Part shown: piece after piece, positions 26,418-35,143 of the stretch
Numbering within the stretch: the first letter of the stretch is position 1
How the letters are laid out: the number at the start of each line of letters is the position of its first letter
Source: Fidelibacterota bacterium SCGC AAA298-D23
Lineage (GTDB): Bacteria; Fidelibacterota; Marinisomatia; Marinisomatales; Marinisomataceae
Assembly: GCA_000402655.1 (NCBI GenBank)
Contig: AQSI01000001.1
Coordinates: 248,001-312,000 of the forward strand
DNA length: 64,000 nucleotides
Direction of reading: 5' to 3'
Translations under genes and position numbers: made by a program
Notes under the pieces: generated by a model
Seen by the model: only the letters and a program-made list of their open reading frames with translations
Database searches by the model: none
Told to the model about the DNA's origin: nothing

Positions 26418-27353
26418 ATGGATTTAGATTTTTCAAATTTAAAAGTATTATTAATTGGAGATTTTATGATAGATAAATATGTCCATGGGTCTTCAAAAAG
26501 AATGTCGCCAGAAGCCCCTGTACCTGTATTTATCCCAAAGAAATCCTTTTTTTCTCCTGGTGGGGCAGGTAATGTTGCAATGAATTTAAACTCTTTAGGA
26601 GCATCTGTATCTTGTGTAGGCTTTGTTGGAAATGATAAAAATGGTTTAGAATTGATAAACTTTTTAAAAAAAGAAAATATTGATTGCAAAAATATTCAAA
26701 TAATTGAAGGATATAACACTACAGCTAAAACAAGATTCATATTAAATGATAAGCAAGTTTTGAGAGTTGATGAAGAGGAGGAATTAATAAATCCATGGGC
26801 ACCTTCTTCGATTAAAAATCTTAAATGCAATTTTTATGATATTATTATATTTTCAGATTATAATAAAGGGGCTTTAAACAGCAATTGGTTTAAAAATATT
26901 GAAGGCAATAACATTTTTGTTGATCCCAAGAAAGATGATTTTTCATTTTATTCAAATGCAAATATTATTACTCCAAACTTAAATGAATTAAAGAAAGCAT
27001 CTAAAATTGAAATAAATAACAATAAATCTCTTATAAAAGCGTGTAAGCAAATAATTGAATGCTCAAAATTTGACTATATTATTGCAAAGAAAGGTGACGA
27101 GGGCATAACCATTGTTGGAAAAGAAAATTTTGTAAAGCATATTAAAGCTCACCAAGTTGAAAGTCCTGATGTTACTGGTGCGGGAGATACAGTAGTATCT
27201 GCTTTATCTTTAGCTTATGCCAAGACAAAGGATATTGAAAAATCAGCTGAACTTGCTAATGCTGCAGCCTCAATTGTTGTTGATAAAATAGGAACCGCCA
27301 CTGTCAATATTGATGAGCTTAAAAATTTATCCAAAAAATTAAATATAGCTTAG
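26418..27353 (+). CDS. hldE1/rfaE1-like: D-glycero-beta-D-manno-heptose-7-phosphate kinase (PfkB family)
   Basis: I use the ATG at 26418, one base after the flippase stop (311 residues); ATGs at 26403 and 26379 are in frame but overlap the flippase. KVLLIGDFMIDKYVHGSSKRMSPEAPVPVF is nearly diagnostic for the RfaE kinase domain, with SPGGAGNVAMNL and the PfkB ATP site VTGAGDTVVSAL near the C-terminus. It phosphorylates heptose-7-phosphate at C1. No fused nucleotidyltransferase domain is present, so a separate enzyme must activate the sugar. gmhA lies at 36565-37107 in the same region. Confidence 0.88.
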   Translation: MDLDFSNLKVLLIGDFMIDKYVHGSSKRMSPEAPVPVFIPKKSFFSPGGAGNVAMNLNSLGASVSCVGFVGNDKNGLELINFLKKENIDCKNIQIIEGYNTTAKTRFILNDKQVLRVDEEEELINPWAPSSIKNLKCNFYDIIIFSDYNKGALNSNWFKNIEGNNIFVDPKKDDFSFYSNANIITPNLNELKKASKIEINNNKSLIKACKQIIECSKFDYIIAKKGDEGITIVGKENFVKHIKAHQVESPDVTGAGDTVVSALSLAYAKTKDIEKSAELANAAASIVVDKIGTATVNIDELKNLSKKLNIA

Positions 27354-29008
27354 TTAAGATTATTCTTTAATGGTAAAACATAGAATTTCCAGTCCATAAT
27401 TTCAATCTGAGAATGCTTGGTTATTTCAAAAGATTTATATACTCTTGTTGGTGTAACACGTGATTCTCTACCATTTACCAGTAAATCGATTGGCATTATG
27501 AAATTATCATTTACATTTTTCCATCTATAATAAAATTCATTATCAGTTTGGTAGTACTCAAGCTGCGGTTGTTTAGGTGTATAAAAATATTGTTCAGCAA
27601 AGTACCAATAATCTGTTCCGGTTTTTTCTTTAACTTTTTGAAAAAAATCATTTGTATTTGCAAATCCTTTAGCATTTTCAATCATAAATTCATTCAATAT
27701 TTCAAACCATATTTTATCATTATTAATTACACTTCTTAAAGTATGCATTACCCATGCACCTTTCATATAGGTATCTCCATGGAGTGCCCAGTGATTTTCA
27801 TTTTCATTACCTACAATTGGAATCTCATTAACAATTCGATTTTTGATTGTGTTGAGATAATGTACTCCAACTTCATAGCTATCAAATTTATCTTCAAAAA
27901 ATAAAGACTCGGAATAAACTTGTAATCCTTCATGAATCCAAATATGAGTTGGATCTGATGCCGTAACACTATTACCAAACCACTCATGCCCAGTTTCATG
28001 AATTATTAAAGGATCAATAACACCGTACATTGGCCAGCTTTTACTTCTCACGCCATTATACATACTAAATCCATTTCCATATGTAACTGCCGATTGATGT
28101 TCCATCCCAAGATATGGAACCTCAACAAGTTTGTAGCCATCTTCATACCATTGATAATCACCAAAGTATTTTTCATAAAATCTTATCACTTCTTTTGATT
28201 GAGGAAAGAAATTTGAAGCCAATTCTTCATTATAATCTAGCACATAATGGTTCATAAAATGTGTTTCATTATCTTTTATCAATGTATCTTGAACAGATAC
28301 ATAATTACCAATTTGAACAGATATGTTATAATTGTTTATCGGATTGTTTATAAACCATTCATATGAAGTTTTTTCGCCCATATTTTTGATATTTAGTAAT
28401 TTTCCATTACCAACTGCTACTAAATTTGAAGGAACAGTATAGGTCATTCTAACACTGTCGCCTTCAGCTGTAATATGATCTTTATTAGGCCACCAAATTC
28501 TTGCTCCTTCGCCTTCACAAGAAACAGCAACCCAGTCACGACCGTCTTTATCTTTTGTCCATGTAAATCCTCCAGCCCAAGGTGGGTTATCTGCACTCTG
28601 TGGAATTCCATTATAGTAAACGGTAAACTCAAATATACTATCTTTTTTTATAGTTGAAGAAAAATTAATTATTACAGCGTCAAATTCTCTTTTAAAAGAT
28701 AATTTTTGATTTTTATAAGTTATTTTTTTGATATTTAGATTTTCAGCTAAATCAATCTGTAATTTATTTAAATCTTTAATGCTTTTAGCTTTTATTGTAA
28801 CAAAACCATCCAATGATTTTTTCTTAATATCAAAGTCAATATTAATATCATAAAATGAAACCCTATAAGATGAACGGTTTTCATTAAGATTGCCTATTAA
28901 ATGGTTATTTGGAGTTAGTTCTGGTAAATTATATTGATTTCCGTGAGGCCTATTACCCTGACAATTCAGTAGGGTTAACATTAATAAACTAAATATTATT
29001 TTTTTCAT
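27350..29008 (-). CDS. M1 family metallopeptidase, lipoprotein
   Basis: Start chosen at 29008 (552 residues), which gives a lipoprotein signal MKKIIFSLLMLTLLNC; the frame is open to 29092 but that part overlaps the small gene upstream. The zinc site is HETGHEWFG with the third ligand Glu 18 residues on (IHEGLQVYSE), and LGMEHQSAV stands in for the GAMEN exopeptidase motif. It is an aminopeptidase-like gluzincin, probably anchored in the outer or inner membrane. The 3' end overlaps the heptose kinase by 4 bases. Confidence 0.9.
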   Translation of the reverse strand: MKKIIFSLLMLTLLNCQGNRPHGNQYNLPELTPNNHLIGNLNENRSSYRVSFYDINIDFDIKKKSLDGFVTIKAKSIKDLNKLQIDLAENLNIKKITYKNQKLSFKREFDAVIINFSSTIKKDSIFEFTVYYNGIPQSADNPPWAGGFTWTKDKDGRDWVAVSCEGEGARIWWPNKDHITAEGDSVRMTYTVPSNLVAVGNGKLLNIKNMGEKTSYEWFINNPINNYNISVQIGNYVSVQDTLIKDNETHFMNHYVLDYNEELASNFFPQSKEVIRFYEKYFGDYQWYEDGYKLVEVPYLGMEHQSAVTYGNGFSMYNGVRSKSWPMYGVIDPLIIHETGHEWFGNSVTASDPTHIWIHEGLQVYSESLFFEDKFDSYEVGVHYLNTIKNRIVNEIPIVGNENENHWALHGDTYMKGAWVMHTLRSVINNDKIWFEILNEFMIENAKGFANTNDFFQKVKEKTGTDYWYFAEQYFYTPKQPQLEYYQTDNEFYYRWKNVNDNFIMPIDLLVNGRESRVTPTRVYKSFEITKHSQIEIMDWKFYVLPLKNNLN

Positions 29009-29189
29009 AATAAGTTGTTGCTTTAAATACATTTTTAGCAAAAATGATATAATATAAAATAATACAAAAAAGTAGCCATAAGATAATTGCAAATGCTTCT
29101 TTAATAATAAATAAGATATAAGCTATTGTTAAATAAATAAGCCACTTTACCCAGGTTGGTTGGTTCCAAAGTTTTAAAAAAAGATTCAT
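28989..29189 (-). CDS. Small two-helix membrane protein, unknown
   Basis: About 66 residues from the ATG at 29189 (an earlier in-frame ATG is at 29204). Nearly the whole chain is hydrophobic with two membrane helices (about 13-30 and 32-50) and a short polar tail. It fills the 200 bases between the adenylyltransferase and peptidase genes on the same strand and overlaps the latter by 20 bases. No family recognised; the fit in the operon is the main support. Confidence 0.45.
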   Translation of the reverse strand: MNLFLKLWNQPTWVKWLIYLTIAYILFIIKEAFAIILWLLFCIILYYIIFAKNVFKATTYYEKNNI

Positions 29190-29210
29190 TTTTGAATCTA
29201 CCAAAAATTT

Positions 29211-29564
29211 TTAAAGTTTTCCGTCTTTTCTCATTTGTTTCCTTATGGATGTTGCTGATATTTCACCAATTTCCGTTGGTGGTATATGTTCTATTATCTC
29301 ATATCCAACACCTCTTCCATAATTTACCGATTCAATATCTGGTATTATTGAAGTAATAACTCTACCATCTGCTATCAAATCTTTTAATTCACCCTGATGA
29401 ACCATTCTTTCAATTTCTTCAGCGGTCCATGGATTATTTTCATCAGGCTCTACGTCTCTTATTGCTAGCCACACATTTTTACCCTCTTTTAGTCTTTCAT
29501 TAATTAGCCAGAGGTGTCCTTTATGAAGTGGTTGCCATCTTCCAATAAACATTGAATATTTCAT
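29211..29564 (-). CDS. Small adenylyl/cytidylyltransferase (HxGH nucleotidyltransferase)
   Basis: 117 residues. The N-terminal MFIGRWQPLHKGH has the HxGH motif of the nucleotidylyltransferase superfamily and the C-terminal ISATSIRKQM is the matching ISxTxIR motif. It transfers a nucleotide to a small acceptor; the start resembles NMN adenylyltransferases (GRWQPxHxGH), but the chain is short. It lies 17 bases downstream of cysC on the same strand, so it may belong with the sulfur-activation group. Substrate unknown. Confidence 0.72.
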   Translation of the reverse strand: MKYSMFIGRWQPLHKGHLWLINERLKEGKNVWLAIRDVEPDENNPWTAEEIERMVHQGELKDLIADGRVITSIIPDIESVNYGRGVGYEIIEHIPPTEIGEISATSIRKQMRKDGKL

Positions 29565-29580
29565 TTTAAATCCTTTACTA

Positions 29581-30174
29581 TTATTTAATTAATTTTTTTT
29601 CTTTCAAATGTGTAATTATTTGATCTGATGCTTCATCAAGGGTAATTAAATTATTAACGACATGAATCTCAGGACTTACTGGTACTTCATAAGGTGAACT
29701 AATGCCAGTAAAGTTCTCAATTTCACCCTTTCGAGCTTTGATATACATACCTTTAGGATCTCTATTTTCACATGTCTCTAATGAGCTGTCAATGAATACT
29801 TCTATAAATTGTCCGGCGTCAAATAATTCTCTTACTAATTGACGATCTGACTTGAATGGAGATATAAAAGCAGTTAAAGTTATAATTCCAGAATCAATAA
29901 AAAGCTTCGCAACTTCACCTATCCTTCGAATGTTTTCTACTCTACTCTTTTCATTAAAACCTAAATCTCTATTTAACCCATGCCTTACATTGTCACCATC
30001 AAGTAAATATGTATTATACTTCATTTGATAAAGTTTTTGTTCGACAATATTAGCAATTGAGGACTTACCGCTTGCGCTAAGTCCTGTAAACCATAATACA
30101 AATGGTTTTTGACTTAATAACTTATTTCTATCTTCATTTGAAATAGTTGTTTGGTGCCAAACCACATTACTCAT
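29581..30174 (-). CDS. cysC: Adenylylsulfate (APS) kinase
   Basis: 197 residues. The P-loop GLSASGKSS (about 31-39), the DGDNVRHGLNRDLGF block and a FIDSSLETCENRDPKGMY segment are typical of CysC, which makes PAPS, the universal sulfate donor. No cysD/N/sat is in the window. It stands directly upstream of the adenylyltransferase and downstream of the sulfotransferase-like and aminotransferase genes. AGGAG precedes the start by about 8 bases. It is a likely PAPS source for the sulfotransferases at 30208-30921 and 35745-36578. Confidence 0.94.
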   Translation of the reverse strand: MSNVVWHQTTISNEDRNKLLSQKPFVLWFTGLSASGKSSIANIVEQKLYQMKYNTYLLDGDNVRHGLNRDLGFNEKSRVENIRRIGEVAKLFIDSGIITLTAFISPFKSDRQLVRELFDAGQFIEVFIDSSLETCENRDPKGMYIKARKGEIENFTGISSPYEVPVSPEIHVVNNLITLDEASDQIITHLKEKKLIK

Positions 30175-30207
30175 ACATATTCTCCTATATCAGTGAATAA
30201 TAATCAA

Positions 30208-30921
30208 TTAAAATTTCATATTATATATTTTTCTATAAAAATACATTGCCTCATTATATATTAATTTAAAATCTTGATATTTATTGGATGAGTCGCCAAT
30301 TTTTTTTGAAAAATTTTGCGAATTATTAATATTACCATACCAATGTTCACCCCAGATTCCATCGTATTTATGTGGACCTTTCGGCCAAGAAAGCATTTTT
30401 TGATCAAAATTTATTTTCAAAAAATCACACCAATCTAACAAATTTTTTTTCGGATTTTTAAGAAAATAATCAGTATCAATAATGTAAAATTGAATCGCTT
30501 CTCTCTGTAAAAAATTTATTATTGACAGCTGTTGGGGATACCCTAAATCTAATACGTTTTTCAAAACATTTTTTTTAATATAAGAATTTATAACAAATTT
30601 AGGATGACGTATTAGAATACAATTTTTAAAATTTTTAATCCACGACAAATCTTCTACATCAAGTAAATGATGTGCCATATGTTTTTGGTACCATATTTTT
30701 TTATTATTAGGAATCTTTGAAGTTAGAGTGTTAATGATGTCGTTAAAATTTGTAGGGTAGTTATTTATAATTTTTTTTCTCATTGGATGATTGAAACCTG
30801 TTTCCTTCAAATAGTGTGCATAAAGTGGTTCATCTGATACAAAGGTATCATTTCTGGACGACCAAGATCTCATTAGTGCAGTTGATATATTTCTTGGACC
30901 AGACCAGCAAGCAATCTTCAT
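30208..30921 (-). CDS. Sulfotransferase-like protein (paired with class IV aminotransferase)
   Basis: 237 residues. The N-terminal loop WSGPRNISTALMRSW is a P-loop-like PAPS-binding region, and ILIRHPKFVINSYIKK is the second (3'-phosphate) element of a sulfotransferase fold, followed by a GEHWYGN tail. Closely similar proteins in other organisms lie beside, or are fused to, branched-chain aminotransferase-like domains (from memory). The 1-base gap to the aminotransferase gene upstream supports a joint function. The acceptor is unknown. Confidence 0.75.
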   Translation of the reverse strand: MKIACWSGPRNISTALMRSWSSRNDTFVSDEPLYAHYLKETGFNHPMRKKIINNYPTNFNDIINTLTSKIPNNKKIWYQKHMAHHLLDVEDLSWIKNFKNCILIRHPKFVINSYIKKNVLKNVLDLGYPQQLSIINFLQREAIQFYIIDTDYFLKNPKKNLLDWCDFLKINFDQKMLSWPKGPHKYDGIWGEHWYGNINNSQNFSKKIGDSSNKYQDFKLIYNEAMYFYRKIYNMKF

Positions 30922-30922
30922 A

Positions 30923-31828
30923 CTAGCCTATATAGTTTTGAATTTCTTTATTGTAAAGATTTCGAATTTTATTAACCAATGAATTGGTATTTGTTGATTT
31001 GAGTTTCCTACTTTCAAGCTGTGCCACAGGAATTATGCCTGCAAATGTACCAGTAACGAAAGCTTCATCACAATTGGCAACATCACTAAATGTAAAATTT
31101 TTCTCAATGCAATCTATTTTATTGTCTTTACATATTGAAATGGCTTTACTTCTTGTTATACCATTAAGACAATATTCTCCAGTTGAGGTCAATACTTCGT
31201 CATTTTTAATAAAAAATAAGTTTGTTGAATTACATGTACTGATGTTACCATTAATATCATTCATAATACCTTCATCATATCCTAGTTTATTTGCCTCAAT
31301 GCTAGCAAGAATACAATTTAACTTACTTAAAGTATTATATTGAGGACTTAGTATGCTTTCATTTGGTCTAATATTTGGCACTCTTCCAATATTTATACCC
31401 TTTTTGTATGTTAAAGGATTTGTTTTTTTATGCTCAGGTATTATTACAAAATTTATTGGTCCTTCATTTGCTTTCGGATTTTGATATGGTGTAATTTTAT
31501 TACCTCTAGAAAAAATCAAGCGAATATGTACGTCATCATTCATACTATTTTTGTCTAAAACTTTATATATCTGGTCAATTATTTCATCTTTTGAAAATGG
31601 TATTTGTAATGAAATTCCAATAGCGCTTTTGAAAAGTCTCTCCAAATGATTTTCAATGAACACAAGTTTAGAATGATGAAGCCTAATTCCTTCCCAAACT
31701 CCGTCACCTAATAAAAAACCACTATCAAAAACTGATATTTTTGCTTTGTTTCGTAAAAATAATCTACCATTTATATTGATAAAAATATTTTTATTTCTAT
31801 TATCCTCAATGTAAGAATGACTGCTCAT
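30923..31828 (-). CDS. Class IV aminotransferase (branched-chain aminotransferase-like)
   Basis: 301 residues of the fold-type IV PLP family: SVFDSGFLLGDGVWEG at 32-47, the PLP lysine in NTLSKLNCILAS (Lys169) and GNISTCNSTNLFFI at 194-207. In BCAT and DAAT the last segment has a Glu (EGSGENIF) that contacts the PLP ring nitrogen; here it is Thr198, so the chemistry may be altered. It could be a BCAT, D-amino acid transaminase or lyase relative. Its start is 5 bases from the tRNA 3' end. Confidence 0.85.
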   Translation of the reverse strand: MSSHSYIEDNRNKNIFININGRLFLRNKAKISVFDSGFLLGDGVWEGIRLHHSKLVFIENHLERLFKSAIGISLQIPFSKDEIIDQIYKVLDKNSMNDDVHIRLIFSRGNKITPYQNPKANEGPINFVIIPEHKKTNPLTYKKGINIGRVPNIRPNESILSPQYNTLSKLNCILASIEANKLGYDEGIMNDINGNISTCNSTNLFFIKNDEVLTSTGEYCLNGITRSKAISICKDNKIDCIEKNFTFSDVANCDEAFVTGTFAGIIPVAQLESRKLKSTNTNSLVNKIRNLYNKEIQNYIG

Positions 31829-31833
31829 ATATG

Positions 31834-31907
31834 TGGGCCCACAGGGACTTGAACCCCGAACCTGCGGATTATGAGTCCGTTGCTCTAACCAATTGAGCTA
31901 TGGGCCC
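31834..31907 (-). tRNA. tRNA with CAU anticodon (probably Ile2, or elongator Met)
   Basis: A 74-base cloverleaf: acceptor GGGCCCA pairs with TGGGCCC plus discriminator A; D-arm GCTC/GAGC; anticodon CAT at 31873-31871 in loop CTCATAA; T-arm CGGGG/CCCTG around TTCAAGT. One anticodon-stem pair (A-C at the outer end) is mismatched. CCA is not encoded. C4-G69 and C5-G68 favour tRNA-Ile2, whose C34 is changed to lysidine by TilS, over Met. It reads in the same direction as the aminotransferase gene, which starts 5 bases after it. Confidence 0.93.
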
Positions 31908-31974
31908 GCGACAAAAAATAACTTAATATCATTGAAATTGAAACTTATATAAAAAATACTATTTAAAATAAATA

Positions 31975-32853
31975 CTATTTTTCCTTAAAAATCTTATATA
32001 AAAAATTAAAGATAAATGATGGAATTATTTTCATGAGTATTTTAGAACGAAAAGTCTTATCTGGAAAACCTGTACCTGAAATTAATTTAGGATTGATAAA
32101 GAGAGTGCCAGGGTAATTTTTATTTATTTCACTATTAAAGCTAATATGTTCACATTCCGAATTCCCATTTTTTACACCTAAATATTTTGAATTACCGATT
32201 CTGCTAATTTTATAAATGCCAAAACCACCAAATGCTGATCGAACAGGAATTAAACCATTATTTTTTTTTATATGAATTATCTTGTTTGATAGAGACTTAA
32301 GAATAGCTTGTTTTGGACTAAATCCATTCGATAAATACTTTTCTCTAGTTATTTTATAATTTTCTTCAACCCAATTTTCTGATCTTAAAGCATAGATATC
32401 ATAATAAAAAATTAGTTGATTTGGAAATTGTGCCGACCAATCTTCATTAATATTAATGGCTTCAACAATTTGATTAAAGGAAATTAAATTACTAATCCCA
32501 TCGCTATCGAAGATCATTAAATAATCATAAGTCTGATATTCCTCACTTTCATTTAAATACTCTAAATATTTATTGCGTGCAAATGCAATTCTTGCTGTTC
32601 GAAGCTCACCATTTTCAATTTGTGATTTTAAATTACCTAATTTTATTATTTTAATATTTTCATTTCCCAAAAAATTATTCAAATAAGCATGATATTTTTC
32701 TGATGAATCTGATTCAATTATCAAAATTTTGAATTGAGAAAATTTCATACCTATATCATATATTTTCTCTATTGATTTAACAAATTTTCTTGATGGATTT
32801 CTTGTAGTAGTGGCGAAAAGAATTTTTGAATTTAACATTCTTTTATAATACAA
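31975..32853 (-). CDS. Glycosyltransferase (GT-A fold)
   Basis: 292 residues (an ATG at 32838 is an equally good start). ILFATTTRNPSRKFVKSIEK opens the domain, and a LMIFDSDGISN segment supplies the DxD metal site of a GT-A glycosyltransferase; ELRTARIAFARNKYL and FGGFGIYKI are further fold elements. A CAP59-like mannosyltransferase relationship is possible. It stands alone on the minus strand inside the polysaccharide region, upstream of the tRNA, and likely adds one of the sugars. Confidence 0.68.
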   Translation of the reverse strand: MYYKRMLNSKILFATTTRNPSRKFVKSIEKIYDIGMKFSQFKILIIESDSSEKYHAYLNNFLGNENIKIIKLGNLKSQIENGELRTARIAFARNKYLEYLNESEEYQTYDYLMIFDSDGISNLISFNQIVEAININEDWSAQFPNQLIFYYDIYALRSENWVEENYKITREKYLSNGFSPKQAILKSLSNKIIHIKKNNGLIPVRSAFGGFGIYKISRIGNSKYLGVKNGNSECEHISFNSEINKNYPGTLFINPKLISGTGFPDKTFRSKILMKIIPSFIFNFLYKIFKEK

Positions 32854-32986
32854 ATTTTTTATTCTAATAAAAAAAAATAATTAATCGTTACACAATTTAA
32901 TGGTTTGAAATAAAATCAAAATTAAGTGCATTATATTTCCGAAAATAAGAGCATTTTTGTAATTATTAATTTATATTGATTGAGAC

Positions 32987-33937
32987 ATGAATTTTGATAT
33001 AGAAAATATTTTTCTTTCATATAAAAAAGATTTTAAAAAGTATGCAGTTCTATCCTTTATATTTGTTTTATTTTCAATTTTGTCTGGAATTCTAAGCGAA
33101 AAAAAATATACAAGTACATTCTCATTTTATTCAGAAGGTGATAGTCAGTTGGGACTTTTAAGCACTTCGTCTTTGGCAAGCTCTTTTTTAGGATCAAGCT
33201 TTGGTAATAATATTAATTCACTTTCATTAGAAGCAGTAGTCACATCTGACGAAATCTTAAAATCTATGAATGAAAAAAAGTTTAAACATGATAATAGTAA
33301 ACTTTATTTGTACGAAATTTTTAAACTTGAGGATTCAAAGAAACTAAATTTCTTAAAGCTTTTTTTAAACGAAATAGAATACAAAGATTTATTAACGAGT
33401 ACAGTAATTAGTGAAGTGAAAGATAATCGTATTAATTTTTCAACAGACTTAAAAAGCAACGTAATAACTGTAAGTGTAGAGTTTGAATCTAGAATATTAG
33501 CTAAAGAAGTATCTAATTTTATTATTGATTACGTTAATCAGTACTATGCTAATGTTTTGAATTTAAAAGCATTAGATAAAATTAAATATACTGAACTAAG
33601 ACTGCAGGAGGTTTACAACTCAATCGAAAAATTGAATGAGGAATATGTCTTATTTCTTGAAGAGAATAAAAATATTTCATCCTCACCTCGACTATTGCTT
33701 CAAGACGCCGAATATAGAAAAAAAATATCAATGGAAACAGAAGTCTATGTCCAGCTTTTTGCACAATTCGAAATGCATAAGCTTAATAAGGTTGATCAAT
33801 CTAAATCAGTTTATGTTGTAGATTCTCCAACAGTTTCAGTTTTTTATACCTCTCCAAATATAATTTTAGATATGTTGTTTGCATTATTCTTTTCTTTAAT
33901 TTTGACTTTTGGTTTTATTGCTTATAAACAAAAGTAA
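32987..33937 (+). CDS. Wzz-type polysaccharide chain-length regulator
   Basis: 316 residues with membrane helices near both ends (about 20-38 and 292-310), a periplasmic middle with coiled coil (about 185-235) and an YTSTFSFYSEGDSQLGLLSTSSLASSFLG start typical of Wzz/Wzc N-terminal regions. No tyrosine kinase domain follows. It sets the length of the O-antigen or capsule polymer. Gene order Wzz, ligase/polymerase, initiating transferase (32987-35734) is consistent. Confidence 0.82.
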   Translation: MNFDIENIFLSYKKDFKKYAVLSFIFVLFSILSGILSEKKYTSTFSFYSEGDSQLGLLSTSSLASSFLGSSFGNNINSLSLEAVVTSDEILKSMNEKKFKHDNSKLYLYEIFKLEDSKKLNFLKLFLNEIEYKDLLTSTVISEVKDNRINFSTDLKSNVITVSVEFESRILAKEVSNFIIDYVNQYYANVLNLKALDKIKYTELRLQEVYNSIEKLNEEYVLFLEENKNISSSPRLLLQDAEYRKKISMETEVYVQLFAQFEMHKLNKVDQSKSVYVVDSPTVSVFYTSPNIILDMLFALFFSLILTFGFIAYKQK

Positions 33938-33943
33938 ATATTA

Positions 33944-35077
33944 ATGAAGAGATATTTACCTATCCTTGGTTTTTTATTATATCTTTTTTTAACGTTTTCG
34001 CATCATTATGGACCAAGGCTTTTTCTTAGTAACAGCCATTCTTTACAGCTTGGACAAATCATAGGTTTATCTTTTTTTTACTTTTCTTCACTGGTACCAT
34101 TAATTTTAAATAAAGATTTTAAATTTGGATTAGATAATAATTTAATTTTTTTTATTTGCGCTTTTTTTGTTTCTTCAATATTTAGTTATGAATTAAAATC
34201 AATTATTTGGTCTACAATTTACTTTACTAATTGTATTTTATTAAGCAAGCTTCTTTATCATAATTCAAATAATCTCTTTAAATCCTTTATACCTTTTGCT
34301 TTCTTAATTTTTGCATCATTACTATTTCAGTTAATTTTTTACGGCTTAGATGTAGGTAGATGGGTTGGAAATTTTCGACCAGTTAATTTTGCTTCAATAG
34401 GATTTTTTATCGGTTTTCTTGGTTTTATTGGTTCTAATAACAACTTTTTAAGAATGTTTATAGCTTTAATTAGTCTGTTCTTCGCCTCAATAGTAGTATC
34501 AAGGGGAATTTTAGTAACGGGAGCTATTTTTTTAACAATTTATTTATTAATCAATTCTTATTTTAATAGTTGGCTTAAGTCACTTGTAGTTTATTCCTCC
34601 ATATTCATTGTACTTCTATTTTTTGCTGTTATAGTTTTCATTCCAAATGTGTTCACATATTTAGATATTATTTTTGATTTTTTAGATATAACAGATCCTG
34701 AAAGAGGTTATGGTTCTGGTTTAACAGGAAGATTAGAAAAATGGAAGTTGTCTTATGATATTTTTAAAGCAAACCCTGTTACTGGTATTGGCTATGGTTT
34801 AAATAGTGACTCTCATAGCGGTTTTTTACAACTCATTTCTGAAATGGGATTATTGGGTTTACTATCATATCTTATTTTAATTTCAAAAGCTATTTCAAAT
34901 ACTTTAATTTCATTAAACCAACAGTATAGCCATAAAATTAATTGTGCTTTAAGTTTTTTGATATCATTCCAATTTTATGCTTTACTTGAAAGACAATTAA
35001 TTAATTTTGGATATCCACAAGGTATAATATTTTTGTTAATTATTATATATTGTTTGCAGTTACCAAAGTCAAAATAA
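33944..35077 (+). CDS. O-antigen ligase/polymerase family membrane protein
   Basis: 377 residues, about 10-12 membrane helices. A periplasmic loop with YGSGLTGRLEKWKLSYDIFKANPVTGIGYGLNSDSHSGFLQLISEMGLLG is the Wzy_C/WaaL signature (R..W..s......P..G.G......H n.yl). It either joins polysaccharide to a lipid A core or polymerises repeat units. It begins 6 bases after the Wzz gene. Confidence 0.85.
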   Translation: MKRYLPILGFLLYLFLTFSHHYGPRLFLSNSHSLQLGQIIGLSFFYFSSLVPLILNKDFKFGLDNNLIFFICAFFVSSIFSYELKSIIWSTIYFTNCILLSKLLYHNSNNLFKSFIPFAFLIFASLLFQLIFYGLDVGRWVGNFRPVNFASIGFFIGFLGFIGSNNNFLRMFIALISLFFASIVVSRGILVTGAIFLTIYLLINSYFNSWLKSLVVYSSIFIVLLFFAVIVFIPNVFTYLDIIFDFLDITDPERGYGSGLTGRLEKWKLSYDIFKANPVTGIGYGLNSDSHSGFLQLISEMGLLGLLSYLILISKAISNTLISLNQQYSHKINCALSFLISFQFYALLERQLINFGYPQGIIFLLIIIYCLQLPKSK

Positions 35078-35143
35078 TATAAAAATTAACGTAATAATTT
35101 TTTTAGCTATTTTATTATTTGTTTATAAATATTAAAATATTGA

